This document shows, piece after piece, positions 48,670-63,102 of a DNA stretch of 64,000 nt (the first letter of the stretch is position 1; the number at the start of each line of letters is the position of its first letter). The notes under the pieces were generated by a model that saw nothing but the letters and a program-made list of their open reading frames with translations, was not told the DNA's origin and made no database searches. This DNA comes from Azoarcus sp. (GTDB taxonomy: Bacteria; Pseudomonadota; Gammaproteobacteria; Burkholderiales; Rhodocyclaceae), in contig JAISPJ010000033.1 of NCBI GenBank assembly GCA_031274995.1, positions 1 through 64,000 of the forward strand, read 5' to 3'. Position numbers and translations under genes: made by a program.

Positions 48670-50856
48670 ATGCCCGTTGTCCGCGTAGCGATTCCCGCCC
48701 CCCTGCCGCAACTCTTTGACTATCTGGCCGAAGACGCCACGGCAGCGGATATTGGCCGTTGCGTGCGGGTTCCGTTTGGCCGTGGGGAAAAAAGCGGATT
48801 GATTCTTGCCTTGCCTGAAACCGCCGGAATCAATCCTGCGCGGTTAAAGCCGGTGATCCGCATCCAGCGCGATATGCCCCGACTGCCGCCCGACTGGATG
48901 GAATTGGCCGAATTCACTGTCCGTTACTACCATGCCCCGCCTGGCGAAGTCGTCGCGCTCGCGCTGCCGCCGGGGCTGCGTCAGGCCAATGCGCTTTGCG
49001 GTGACGAACCCGATCCCCTGCTCGCCCTGACCGATGCGGGCCGTGCGGCGCTTACTGAACGCCGCCGTAACAGCCGTGCGCTGGTGCTCGTGCGCGAACT
49101 GGTTGCGCGTGGCGAACATGCGCCCCCTTTGCGCCGTAGCGCCATCCGCCAGCTTGCCGCCGGTAGCGCGACGGGCGATGCGCTCGTGCGCGGCTGGCTG
49201 GCAACCTGTGCCGCCGACACTCCTGATTGCTGCCGTACCGGCACACTGCCTACCCTTACCACCGATCAGGCCGACGTGCTGGCGATCTGCCGTGGCGCCC
49301 CTTCCGGCTTTGCCGCATGGCTGCTCGCGGGGGTTACAGGCAGCGGCAAGACCGAAATCTATCTGCGTCTGGCTGCCGACACGCTGGCCGCCGACGGGCA
49401 GGTGTTGATGCTGGTTCCTGAAATTGCGCTCACGCCCCAACTGGAAGAACGGGTACGCGCGCGTTTTCCCGCCGCCTGTATTGTCAGCATGCACTCCGAA
49501 CTTGCCACAGGCGCACGGGCGCGTGGGTTCAGGCAAGCCCTGGACGGGAAGGCCGGTATCGTGCTCGGCACCCGGCTCGCGGTGTTTACCCCGCTACCGA
49601 GGCTGGGGCTGATCCTGATCGACGAAGAACATGACGCTTCCTACAAGCAACAGGAAGGCATCCGCTATTCGGCGCGCGATCTCGCAGTCTGGCGGGCGCA
49701 TCGGCGTAATATACCGGTGGTATTGGGTTCTGCCACGCCTTCGCTGGAAAGCTGGAGGCACGCGCAGAACGGCCATTACCGTCTTTTGAGGCTGCCTGCC
49801 AGGGCACTCTCCAGCGCATTGCCTGCGGTCAGGATCATCGATATCCGCCGCTGTCGCCTCGACGAAGGCATCAGCCCGCCTTTGCGTGAAGCCATTGCCG
49901 TGCGGCTTGAGCGCGGCGAGCAAAGCCTGATATTCCTCAACCGGCGGGGCTATGCTCCGGTACTGGCCTGCCCGGCCTGCGGTTGGGTGAGCCGATGCCG
50001 GCATTGCTCGGCCAATCGGGTCGTCCATCTCGCCGACCGACGGCTGCGCTGCCACCATTGCGGCGCGGACAGCCCGCTCCCCCGCGCCTGCCCGGTCTGC
50101 GGCAACCAGGACATCCGGCCTTTCGGGCGCGGCACGCAGCGAATCGAGGCCAGACTTGCCGAACTTTTTCCCGACGCGCGGGTGCTTCGGATCGACCGCG
50201 ACGCAGCCCGTACCCCGGCACGCCGTGAATCGCTGCTGGCGAGCATTGCTGCCGGTGAGGCTGACATCCTCGTCGGAACCCAGATGATGGCCAAGGGCCA
50301 CGACTTTCCTCTTCTCACTCTGGTCGGTGTCCTGGGTGCGGATGCCTCGCTGCATGCCGCCGATTTTCGTGCGCCAGAGCGCCTGTTTCAGCAATTGATG
50401 CAGGTTGGTGGCCGCGCAGGCCGCGCGGAATTGCCCGGCGAAGTCTTGGTTCAGACGGAATATCCGGCACATCCGCTCTACCGCTGCCTCGTTCGCCACG
50501 ATTTCGATGCTTTCGCCCGCATGGAACTCGACCAGCGCCTTGCCGCAAATTTTCCACCGTTCTCGCGTCAGGCCATGTTGCGGGCCGATGCGCCGGAATT
50601 GGCGACGGCGACGGACTTCCTGCGCCGGGCCAGGGATGAGGCCGTTTTGCTTGCCACATCGACAATCCGTCTCTTCGACCCCGTGCCGATGCGCCTCACG
50701 CGCCTGGCGCGGCGCGAACGCGCCCAGTTATTGGTTGAGGCCGACCAGCGCACCGTACTACAGGATTTCCTTACGCGCTGGCTGGAGCGCATCCGCGCAC
50801 TGCCCGCGCCGCGCGGGTTGCGCTGGCAAATCGACGTTGACCCGCTGGAAGTGTGA
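48670..50856 (+). CDS. priA: Primosomal protein N' (PriA helicase)
   Basis: GVTGSGKTEIYLRL, LILIDEEHDASYKQQEGIRYSARDLA, Cys-rich zinc region. Confidence 0.97.
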   Translation: MPVVRVAIPAPLPQLFDYLAEDATAADIGRCVRVPFGRGEKSGLILALPETAGINPARLKPVIRIQRDMPRLPPDWMELAEFTVRYYHAPPGEVVALALPPGLRQANALCGDEPDPLLALTDAGRAALTERRRNSRALVLVRELVARGEHAPPLRRSAIRQLAAGSATGDALVRGWLATCAADTPDCCRTGTLPTLTTDQADVLAICRGAPSGFAAWLLAGVTGSGKTEIYLRLAADTLAADGQVLMLVPEIALTPQLEERVRARFPAACIVSMHSELATGARARGFRQALDGKAGIVLGTRLAVFTPLPRLGLILIDEEHDASYKQQEGIRYSARDLAVWRAHRRNIPVVLGSATPSLESWRHAQNGHYRLLRLPARALSSALPAVRIIDIRRCRLDEGISPPLREAIAVRLERGEQSLIFLNRRGYAPVLACPACGWVSRCRHCSANRVVHLADRRLRCHHCGADSPLPRACPVCGNQDIRPFGRGTQRIEARLAELFPDARVLRIDRDAARTPARRESLLASIAAGEADILVGTQMMAKGHDFPLLTLVGVLGADASLHAADFRAPERLFQQLMQVGGRAGRAELPGEVLVQTEYPAHPLYRCLVRHDFDAFARMELDQRLAANFPPFSRQAMLRADAPELATATDFLRRARDEAVLLATSTIRLFDPVPMRLTRLARRERAQLLVEADQRTVLQDFLTRWLERIRALPAPRGLRWQIDVDPLEV

Positions 50857-50884
50857 GGGGGCGCAACCCGGGAACAGTCCGTTT

Positions 50885-51577
50885 TTACTGCACCGGCATG
50901 TCAGTGCCGCGTCGACGCTTGCCGCTCATCCAGAACATGCGCGCAATCGCATTGCGGGCCTGTTCGGTGGCGTCCTCACGGCCACGGGCGCTCACCTTGA
51001 GATCGTTGACCAGCCCATCTTGCAGGCTGTAGCACCATGCGTGCACGGTGACATCCTGCCCGCGCAGCCAGGCGTCCCGCAGCACCGTGGTCTGGCTGAT
51101 ATTGATTGCCTGATGAATGGCATTGAGCTCGCACAGGCGGTTGTGCCGCCATGAGAAATCATCTACCTGCGCGAGTTGGCCGGCGTAGCGTTCGCGCACG
51201 TCCTGCACATGGCGCAACCAGTTATCGACGAGGCCATGCTTCTCATCATTGATCGCCGCCTTGACCCCCCCGCAGCCGTAATGGCCCACAACCAGAATAT
51301 GCTTGACCTGCAAGACATCTACAGCGAACTGGATGACCGAGAGCGCGTTGAGGTCGCTGTGCGCGACCACGTTGGCGATATTGCGGTGGACAAAAACCTT
51401 GCCCGGATCGAGGCCGATGATCTGGTTGGCGGGCACGCGGCTGTCGGAGCAACCGATCCATAAATATTCCGGCGCTTGCTGCCGTACCAACCTCAGGAAA
51501 TAGGCGGGGTCTTCGGCTTGCATGCGGTCAGACCACGTCCGGTTGTTGGCGAAGAGTTGGGCAATCGCGTCACTCAT
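50885..51577 (-). CDS. can: Beta-class carbonic anhydrase
   Basis: WIGCSDSRVPANQIIGLDPGKVFVHRNIANVV; VVGHYGCGGV. Confidence 0.96.
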   Translation of the reverse strand: MSDAIAQLFANNRTWSDRMQAEDPAYFLRLVRQQAPEYLWIGCSDSRVPANQIIGLDPGKVFVHRNIANVVAHSDLNALSVIQFAVDVLQVKHILVVGHYGCGGVKAAINDEKHGLVDNWLRHVQDVRERYAGQLAQVDDFSWRHNRLCELNAIHQAINISQTTVLRDAWLRGQDVTVHAWCYSLQDGLVNDLKVSARGREDATEQARNAIARMFWMSGKRRRGTDMPVQ

Positions 51578-51647
51578 GTGTTCTCCCGGTAACGGCACGA
51601 ATCAAAACGGGAGCGATTATCACCGATTCTTGTCAGAACATTCATCA

Positions 51648-52388
51648 TCAGTTCGTCCATACGCCCAGTTCGGCCAGTTGCCGACTTGCTGCCTCGGCCC
51701 ATCCACGGTTGGCCGCCGGGCTGGCCGGGCTTGGGTGCAGGATGCGGCCGATTTTTACATTGCCCGATATACCCAGCGCCTCGCGCGCGCGCGCTTCGGC
51801 CCACCCGCCGACGCCGATCACCCATTCCGGTTCGAGCTTTGTTACAAGCGTGCGCAGATGCGCGTCGCAAGCCGCCAGCAACGGTTCCTGTTCCGCCGCC
51901 GGGAGTTTGTCCGGCGTGAGGTTGCGCCCGCCATCGAAAAAGGCGAGCGGGCAGTAATTGGCAACGAAATGCTCGGCGAAAAACGCATTCGCCGACCCGA
52001 ACCGCTCCTGGAACAAACCCCACAAGCGCCGCCCGCTCACTTCCGAGCGCGTACAGGCGAAGCCTTCGACGGGGCGTTTGGGGTTGCTCCGCTCCGGCGG
52101 GTTGACCGGCCCTTCCAGACCAAGCCAGTCTCGCACGGCGGACACTTCGCCAAACGGCACGCCGGTTTGCGCCATGCCGAAAGGCCCCGGGTTCATGCCC
52201 AGAAAAACGACCCGTTTGAGGCTGTCCCCATAACGGGAGAGGTAACGTTCATGAGTCTCCCAAGCGTAGTCGAGCGGGTTGTAAATATGCGTCACCGGCG
52301 GGGCGAAACGCATCTTTCCAAGCGTGGCGGACAAATCGCGGGCAGCGGTTATCAGGGCGGCAGTGGTCGTAGTCATCGCTATATCCAT
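51648..52388 (-). CDS. SMUG1-family uracil-DNA glycosylase
   Basis: FLGMNPGPFGMAQTGVPFGEV; NYCPLAFFD; HPSPASPAANRGW. Confidence 0.93.
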   Translation of the reverse strand: MDIAMTTTTAALITAARDLSATLGKMRFAPPVTHIYNPLDYAWETHERYLSRYGDSLKRVVFLGMNPGPFGMAQTGVPFGEVSAVRDWLGLEGPVNPPERSNPKRPVEGFACTRSEVSGRRLWGLFQERFGSANAFFAEHFVANYCPLAFFDGGRNLTPDKLPAAEQEPLLAACDAHLRTLVTKLEPEWVIGVGGWAEARAREALGISGNVKIGRILHPSPASPAANRGWAEAASRQLAELGVWTN

Positions 52389-52500
52389 AACCGATTACTG
52401 GAACATAGAAGTATAAAAATTTCATGATTCCACACTCTCAAGAAAATTGCCTCAACCGCCGTAGCAGTAGCACGTCGTAACCGCGTTTCGGACAACTGCC

Positions 52501-53514
52501 ATGAAAATCACTCAGTCCCAGCTCTCATTCTCCACCTCGCACCTCGCTACCAAGGAAAGCCGTACCCAGGAATCCTTCAAGTTTGCGAAACCAAATTCAA
52601 ATCCAACTCCCGGCCTTAATTCTGCCGCGCCGGGCAAGGAAGGCGCCGCTTCGCCCGTGCAGATCTCGGATGCAGGGCGGCAAAACCTGCAAGCGGAAGG
52701 CACGCGCCGCACCAGCAACCCAAGCCGCCAGACGGACAGTGACCCAAAGCTGACGCTGTTGCGCATGGCCATCGAAATGTTCACCGGCAAGAAAGTCAAC
52801 GTTTGCGATGCTGAACTGCGTGATCCCCAATCCGCTGCCGGGAATGGAGGCGGCATCGGCATGTCTTACGAGCGGCACAGTTCCTACACCGAAACGGAAA
52901 TGAGCTCCTTCTCGGCGCAAGGCATGGTGCGCACCGCCGACGGGATGGAAATCAATTTCCAATTGGATCTCACCATGTTCCGCGCCTACCACGCCGAGGA
53001 ACACGTCGAATTCAGCATGGGGGCGCTGCAGGATCCGCTGGTGCTCAATTTCGCCGGTACAGCGGCGGAACTTTCGGACATGACGTTCAAGTTCGATCTC
53101 CTCGGGAACGGACGGGAAGTAGACATGCGCGCGCTCCAGCCCGGTAGCGGTTTCCTCGTGTTCGACCGTAACGGCGACGGCAAGGTGAACGACGGGCGCG
53201 AACTGTTCGGAGCCACGACCGGCAACGGCTTTGCCGAACTGGCGGCGCTTGACGATGACGGCAACGGCTGGATCGACGAAAACGACCGTGCGTTCAGTTC
53301 CCTTTATATCTGGAGCAAGAATGCCGACGGCAATGACGTGCTGACAAGCCTGAAAGACGCCGGCGTGGGTGCGCTCGCTCTCAGCTACGCGAACACGCCG
53401 TTTTCCCTCAAGGACGCCAACAACAAATTGCTTGGGCAGATCACCGACACCAGCGTTTTTCTGATGGAAAAAGGCGGCGTGGGGACGGTGCAGAAGGTGG
53501 ATGTCGTGGTGTAG
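52501..53514 (+). CDS. EF-hand-like calcium-binding protein of unknown function
   Basis: FDRNGDGKVNDGRELFG and LDDDGNGWIDENDRAF loops. Confidence 0.8.
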   Translation: MKITQSQLSFSTSHLATKESRTQESFKFAKPNSNPTPGLNSAAPGKEGAASPVQISDAGRQNLQAEGTRRTSNPSRQTDSDPKLTLLRMAIEMFTGKKVNVCDAELRDPQSAAGNGGGIGMSYERHSSYTETEMSSFSAQGMVRTADGMEINFQLDLTMFRAYHAEEHVEFSMGALQDPLVLNFAGTAAELSDMTFKFDLLGNGREVDMRALQPGSGFLVFDRNGDGKVNDGRELFGATTGNGFAELAALDDDGNGWIDENDRAFSSLYIWSKNADGNDVLTSLKDAGVGALALSYANTPFSLKDANNKLLGQITDTSVFLMEKGGVGTVQKVDVVV

Positions 53515-53520
53515 GGTCCA

Positions 53521-55392
53521 TTACTGGCTGCTGCTTGCCTTTTCCTCGTTCACGGACGGAGCGGAGGGCGGTGAACCGCTCCAGGGCGCGACCTTGAAAA
53601 GAAGCAGCATGCCCGGAATGCCAAGGAAAAAACAGAACCAGAAAAAATACAGCCATCCACCCATGCCTTCCACCAGCCATCCGGCGGTTGCGCTGATGAG
53701 GGTTCGCGGCAAGGCCATCAGGCTGGTAAAGAGCGCAAGTTGGGTGGCGGTGTAGGCAGGGTGGGTCGTGCGCGCCATGAAGGCGACAAAAGCGGCGCTT
53801 CCAAGCCCGACCCCCAGGGCTTCAAAACCAATGACCAGTGCCAACGCAAAAAGCGCCCAAAAGTCCGTTTTGATTTGTCCCCTGATCCATTCAATCAGGC
53901 CATTCATGCCCATGGTGTACAGTTTGTCGGCGAAGGCTTCGCGGTAGCTTTCCGGCAAGCTCTGTCCGTCTGCGACGATATCGAACACTTTCCAGCCTTG
54001 TTCCGTTTTTTCCAGCAAAAAATTGACTGCAATGGTTTGTGCATCCCCCTGATGTATCACGGTACTGACTGTCGCCTCTTGGGCGTCGGGCGCGGTGGCC
54101 GACGGTTTTGTTTTGGCGGTCCAGTCGCAATGCCGGAAGATCGAACCGGCCCAGTCGCGCACGAGCAGGGCATGGAAGGCAGCGGTGAAATTCTTTCGCT
54201 GTTCCCTGGAAGCTTCTTTCCAACTGGCGCCCGCCGCCAGACCGGCCATACGGTCGAAATTGAAGTAACGCCGCAGCGAGTTATCAAGCAGCGTGTGCGC
54301 ATTTTTCGCGTTGTCCGTCAAAATCGCCCGGTTGGCGCATACATTGGCAAATACATCGCTGGTGACGGCCTGCACGAACGCTTCGGGCGGTATTCCGGCG
54401 TGATCCCTGGGCGCGACGAACGGAGGCCCTGTCCAGGCCAAGGCAGCGAAGCCGAGGATGCTGATGAGCTGTACCACGCCGAACAGCCATAGGGCGCGGT
54501 TGATGCCCAGCCGGATCATCCAGAGGCCACCGAGAATCCCGCCGGCCACCGAAGCCCATAGCCCCGCGTTCTTGGCGACGATACCGATCTCGGTCATGCT
54601 GAAACCGATGTCCAGATAAAACGGCGTGGCAAGCGCCGTGCACAGCGAGTCGCCCAGTTTGTACAAAAAGAGGAAAGCCAGCACCAGCAACGCCGACTTC
54701 ACGCCGTGACGGCTGAAGAATTCGCTGAAAGGCTCAACCACCGCGGCGCGCAAGGTACGCGGCGTTCCCTTCGCCACGGCAGGTTCCCTGATAAGCAGAG
54801 TCATGGCGAGGCCTGGAAGCATGAAGGCCGCAGTGATTGCAAATACCCATCCCCACGGTATTTTGTCGGCCAGAATGAGCGACAGGGAACCAGGAATCAG
54901 ACCCGCGATGCGATAGGCATTGACGTGAATGGCGTTGCCAAGCCCCAATTCTTCATCCGGCAGGATTTCCCGGCGAAAAGCATCGAGCGCGATGTCCTGC
55001 GTTGCCGAGAGAAAAGCGATCACGCTGGCCAGAATGAATGCCAGCCAAGGGAAACCCTGGCTGGATATGCTGGTCTGCCCCAGCCAGGCGATGGCGGCAA
55101 GCAGCCCGGTCTGTGTCACAAACATCCAACTGCGCCGGCGTCCCAGCCAAGACACGATGTTGTAACGGTCGAGCAACGGCGCCCACAGGAACTTCCAGGT
55201 AAAAGGGAACTGCGCCAAGGTGAACACGCCGATTACTGTCAGCGGCACGTTTCCATTCTTCAACCATGCCGGTACCAGGTTGAGCAACAGGTAGAGCGGC
55301 AGGCCGGAAGAAAACCCGGTAAAGATGCAGATCAGCATCCGGCGATTGAAGATGGCACGTCGCCAATCAGGAGAGGAAGTCGTCTGGGGCAC
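53521..55392 (-). CDS. AmpG-like MFS transporter with inserted MlaC/Ttg2D-like domain
   Basis: AmpG-like membrane segments flank aa ~332-505; insert contains YFNFDRMAGLAAGASWKEASREQRKNFTAAFHALLVRDWAGSIF and GWKVFDIVADGQSLPESYREAFADKLYTMGMNGLIEWI. Confidence 0.9.
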   Translation of the reverse strand: MPQTTSSPDWRRAIFNRRMLICIFTGFSSGLPLYLLLNLVPAWLKNGNVPLTVIGVFTLAQFPFTWKFLWAPLLDRYNIVSWLGRRRSWMFVTQTGLLAAIAWLGQTSISSQGFPWLAFILASVIAFLSATQDIALDAFRREILPDEELGLGNAIHVNAYRIAGLIPGSLSLILADKIPWGWVFAITAAFMLPGLAMTLLIREPAVAKGTPRTLRAAVVEPFSEFFSRHGVKSALLVLAFLFLYKLGDSLCTALATPFYLDIGFSMTEIGIVAKNAGLWASVAGGILGGLWMIRLGINRALWLFGVVQLISILGFAALAWTGPPFVAPRDHAGIPPEAFVQAVTSDVFANVCANRAILTDNAKNAHTLLDNSLRRYFNFDRMAGLAAGASWKEASREQRKNFTAAFHALLVRDWAGSIFRHCDWTAKTKPSATAPDAQEATVSTVIHQGDAQTIAVNFLLEKTEQGWKVFDIVADGQSLPESYREAFADKLYTMGMNGLIEWIRGQIKTDFWALFALALVIGFEALGVGLGSAAFVAFMARTTHPAYTATQLALFTSLMALPRTLISATAGWLVEGMGGWLYFFWFCFFLGIPGMLLLFKVAPWSGSPPSAPSVNEEKASSSQ

Positions 55393-55471
55393 GAGGGTCG
55401 TCCGGTAAAATTTGTCGGATTATCCCAGATGAAACAGGGAAGGGGGAGGCGATTTCGCAGCGGAAACCGAC

Positions 55472-55480
55472 TGTGGATAA
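55472..55480. promoter_or_regulatory. Consensus DnaA box upstream of dnaA
   Basis: TGTGGATAA exact 9-mer. Confidence 0.55.
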
Positions 55481-55662
55481 GTTGGCGGTGGGCGGGAAAA
55501 GCGGGTAAAATTCGGTGCAAGTTTGGCCGAAGCCGCGCTTCGGCACTTCAGATGTTTTCCCGGATCTGGCCGTAAGGCCGTGTGTTTGCCGCCCGGAGTC
55601 CCGGAGTGGCGCGTATTTGTATCTCTTTGAACGCCGTGCCCCAAACGCAAACCGTCCCCTCC

Positions 55663-57126
55663 ATGCAACAGGAATTCTGGCCCTACTGTTTGGCGCGCCT
55701 TGAACAGGAATTGCCTGCGCAGCAGTTCAATACCTGGATCAAGCCGCTGCCTGTCGAATATGTCGACGATGGCGGCGGCGGCAGCCCCGGCCTGACGCTG
55801 ATGGCTCCCAACCACTTTGTCCTGCAATGGGTGCGCGAGCGTTACCTGCGCCGGATCGGTGAACTGGGCGAGGAATTCTACGGCGTGCCCCTGCGGCTCG
55901 GCCTGCAACTGTCCTCTGCGTCGGTCGCTCTTGTGGTGCCGGTTGCCTCTTCTTCCGCTGCGCCGCCTCCTGCCACGGATGGCGACACGGCAGCGGGCAA
56001 GAATCCTTCCCGGTCATCCGCTCCCGTCGCGCACAAGATACCGCCCGCGCCCGAAGACGCCGCCAAAACGGCACCGGGCGCGACGGGCATCGAACTCGCT
56101 TACGAAAAAACCCGCCTCAATCCCGACTTCACCTTCGAGACCCTCGTTACTGGCCGCGCCAACGACCTGGCCCGTGCCGCCGCGATGCAGGTTGCCCAGA
56201 ATCCCGGCACTTCCTATAACCCGCTTTTCATTTATGGCGGCGTCGGCCTGGGCAAGACACACCTTGTGCACGCCATCGGCAATGCCGTGTTCCGGCTCAA
56301 CCCGCGTGCGGTGGTGCGTTACGTGCATTCCGAGGATTTTGGCTCCGATGTTGTGCGCGCCTACCAGCAAAAGAGCTTCGATGCCCTCAAACGCTACTAC
56401 CGCTCGCTCGACCTTCTTATCATCGACGACATCCAGTTCTTCCGTACCAAGGAACGGACGAAAGAAGAATTTTTCCATGCCTTCAATGCGCTGACCGAAG
56501 CGAAAAAGCAGATCATCATCACCTGCGACACCTATCCCAAGGATATACAAGGGCTTGAAGACCGTCTCATCTCGCGCTTCGACTGGGGGCTGACGGTTCA
56601 GATCGAGGCGCCCGAACTGGAAATGCGTGTCGCCATCCTGCAAAAGAAGGCCGAGGCGCTACAGGTCCAACTCGATGGCGATGTGGCTTTTCTGATTGCC
56701 AAGAACCTGCGCTCGAACGTGCGCGAACTCGAAGGCGCACTCAACAAGGTCGTGGCCTACGCGCGTTTCCACAAACGCAACATCTCGCTCGACCTCGCCC
56801 GCGAGGCGCTCAAGGACTTGCTCAATGCCTACAATCGCCAACTGTCGATTGAGCACATCCAGAAAACCGTCGCCGATTATTACAAGATCAAGACCAACGA
56901 CATGCATTCCAGGAAACGCACCCGCCTCATCGCTCGTCCGCGCCAAGTGGCCATGTGGCTGGCCAAGGAACTGACCGCCATGTCCCTGCCGGCGATTGGC
57001 GAGGCGTTCGGCGGGCGCGACCACACCACGGTCCTGCACGCCTGCCGCACGGTGGTTGACCTGCGCCAGCGTGACCAGCAACTCAACCACGATGTTCATG
57101 TGCTCACTCAGGTTCTGCGGGGTTGA
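55663..57126 (+). CDS. dnaA: Chromosomal replication initiator DnaA
   Basis: PLFIYGGVGLGKTHLVHAIGN; IDDIQFF; GGRDHTTVLHAC. Confidence 0.99.
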   Translation: MQQEFWPYCLARLEQELPAQQFNTWIKPLPVEYVDDGGGGSPGLTLMAPNHFVLQWVRERYLRRIGELGEEFYGVPLRLGLQLSSASVALVVPVASSSAAPPPATDGDTAAGKNPSRSSAPVAHKIPPAPEDAAKTAPGATGIELAYEKTRLNPDFTFETLVTGRANDLARAAAMQVAQNPGTSYNPLFIYGGVGLGKTHLVHAIGNAVFRLNPRAVVRYVHSEDFGSDVVRAYQQKSFDALKRYYRSLDLLIIDDIQFFRTKERTKEEFFHAFNALTEAKKQIIITCDTYPKDIQGLEDRLISRFDWGLTVQIEAPELEMRVAILQKKAEALQVQLDGDVAFLIAKNLRSNVRELEGALNKVVAYARFHKRNISLDLAREALKDLLNAYNRQLSIEHIQKTVADYYKIKTNDMHSRKRTRLIARPRQVAMWLAKELTAMSLPAIGEAFGGRDHTTVLHACRTVVDLRQRDQQLNHDVHVLTQVLRG

Positions 57127-57186
57127 GCCATCTTGACCCCGATTTTTCTCTGCCCTTGTCCTCATTCAACTTGAATCGGATCGACC

Positions 57187-60910
<3,724 letters not shown>

Positions 60911-60937
60911 AACCTTCAAGGGCAACCACTGGCCGGA

Positions 60938-61294
60938 TCATTCCTGCTCCACTTCCCGGTTCGTCCGCCAGTTTTCCATGACTGCCTTGAACTGTTCCTC
61001 GTAGCCCAGTACGTCGGGATATACGCGGACGCGGGCGATCATGCCGAAGACAATTTGCATGTCGGCCACGATCACGGCGTCGATCGCCCACAGGTTGGTA
61101 ATGTCGAAATGGCCACAGTTCACGGAATCCCACCAGGACAGCAGAAAGTCCGCGACGATCATGCTTTGGTGGGTGCTGCCCTGGGACATGCTTCCACCGG
61201 GATCATTCGCGCAGGCGATCGCAATCAGCCGTTCAAGCGCCGCGATCTCTTCCGGCCGCATACTGGGGACTTCCGGCGTGATGATGGTTTCCAT
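60938..61294 (-). CDS. Small hypothetical protein
   Basis: METIITPEVPSMRPEEIAALERLIAIACANDPGG...; family not firmly identified. Confidence 0.6.
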   Translation of the reverse strand: METIITPEVPSMRPEEIAALERLIAIACANDPGGSMSQGSTHQSMIVADFLLSWWDSVNCGHFDITNLWAIDAVIVADMQIVFGMIARVRVYPDVLGYEEQFKAVMENWRTNREVEQE

Positions 61295-61327
61295 GGTGTG
61301 ATCTCCTTGTTTTATCAATCACCGTAA

Positions 61328-62827
61328 TCATTCGGCGCGCATTTGCGGGAACAGGATGACATCGCGGATCGCGGGGCTGTCGGTGAGCAACATCGCCAGA
61401 CGGTCGATGCCGATGCCACAGCCGCCGGCGGGAGGCATGCCGATTTCGAGCGCGCGGATGTAGTCGGCGTCGTAGTACATCGCTTCTTCGTCGCCCGCAT
61501 CCCTGGCCGTCGCTTGGGTACGGAAGCGGGCGGCCTGGTCTTCAGGGTCGTTGAGTTCGGAAAATCCGTTGGCAATTTCGCGACCGGCGATGAACAATTC
61601 GAAGCGTTCGGTGATCTCGGGGTTACCGCCGGAGGCGCGGGCCAGCGGCGAGACTTCGACCGGATAGTCGATGATAAAAGTGGGGTCCCACAATTCGGCT
61701 TCCGTCGAGGCTTCAAAAAGCTGGAGTTGCAGGCTGCCCAGGCCGCCGGGTTTGGCCTTTTCGCCGAAGTCCTGGATTTTCTGCGTGAGCCAGGCGGGAT
61801 CGGCAAGCTGCGCTTCGGAAAAACCGGGATGGACTTTGCGGATCGCGCCCGTGATGGTGAGGCGGACGAAGGAGGCGGAGAAATCGAGCGTGCGCCCTTG
61901 GTAGACGAAAGTTTCAGCGCCGAGCGCCTCACGCGCGGACAGACGGATCAGTCCCTCTGTGAAGTCCATCAGCGTGCGGTAGTTCGCGTAGGCTTCGTAG
62001 AACTCCATCATGGTGAACTCGGGGTTGTGCCGTGGCGATAAACCTTCGTTCCTGAAATTGCGGTTGATCTCGAAGACTTTCTCGAAACCGCCCACGACAA
62101 GCCGCTTGAGGTAAAGCTCGGGCGCGACGCGCAGGTAGAGCGCCATGTCGAGGGCGTTGTGATGGGTCACGAAGGGTTTGGCGGCGGCTCCGCCCGGAAT
62201 GGGATGCATCATGGGTGTTTCGACTTCGAGGAAGCCGTGGCCGCACATGTAATTGCGGATCGACTGCACCAACCGGCTGCGGGCAACGAAGGTGAAACGC
62301 GACTCTTCGCTCATGATGAGGTCGATATAGCGTTGCCGGTATCTGGATTCAGTGTCGGTGAGGCCGTGAAATTTGTCGGGCAGGGGACGCAGGCTCTTGG
62401 TGAGCAGGCGCAGCGTTTCGGCCTTGACGGTCAACTCGCCCGTCTTGGTCTTGAACAACGTGCCGACGCAGCCGACGATATCGCCAATGTCCCAGCGTTT
62501 GAAGTCGGCATAGACTTCGTCGCCGAGCATGTCGCGCCCCACGTAAAGCTGGATTTTTCCGGACAAATCCTGAATGGTGACGAAGCTCGCCTTGCCCATG
62601 ACGCGCTTGAGCATGATCCGCCCGGCAACCTTGACTTCGACCGGGATTGCTTCCAGCGCCCCGGTGTCTTTGTCCGCATACAACTCATCGAGCTTGCCGG
62701 CGGTGTTTTCGCGTGCAAAGTCGTTCGGAAACGCCCGCCCGGTGGTTCGCCATTGAGCCAGTTTCTCCCGGCGCTCGGCGATGATGTGATTTTCGTCAGG
62801 AGAGGCAGAGGCGTTGAGATCGGCCAT
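61328..62827 (-). CDS. lysS: Lysyl-tRNA synthetase, class II
   Basis: [55 protein letters not shown]. Confidence 0.98.
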   Translation of the reverse strand: MADLNASASPDENHIIAERREKLAQWRTTGRAFPNDFARENTAGKLDELYADKDTGALEAIPVEVKVAGRIMLKRVMGKASFVTIQDLSGKIQLYVGRDMLGDEVYADFKRWDIGDIVGCVGTLFKTKTGELTVKAETLRLLTKSLRPLPDKFHGLTDTESRYRQRYIDLIMSEESRFTFVARSRLVQSIRNYMCGHGFLEVETPMMHPIPGGAAAKPFVTHHNALDMALYLRVAPELYLKRLVVGGFEKVFEINRNFRNEGLSPRHNPEFTMMEFYEAYANYRTLMDFTEGLIRLSAREALGAETFVYQGRTLDFSASFVRLTITGAIRKVHPGFSEAQLADPAWLTQKIQDFGEKAKPGGLGSLQLQLFEASTEAELWDPTFIIDYPVEVSPLARASGGNPEITERFELFIAGREIANGFSELNDPEDQAARFRTQATARDAGDEEAMYYDADYIRALEIGMPPAGGCGIGIDRLAMLLTDSPAIRDVILFPQMRAE

Positions 62828-63102
62828 GATTTGTCGCATGAAGAAAATCATGATTGTCGCAGGCATGAACGCCCGGAGCAAATCAGGCCGCGCAAAACCC
62901 GGCTTGACCACCGGTCTCGTCGGCACGGATAAACCATGTTATCTTTATAAGCCCGTAGGTTGTATCTTGGGTTGTATCCTGTTCCTGTAATAGAGCATCG
63001 TCGGTGCGCTGGTTTTATGCCGTGTACGACGTACGGCAGAGCCTCAAAAGAAGGAAGGCCCGTATTTAAGTATTTACTTTATTTTTGCGCTATATATAGG
63101 GG

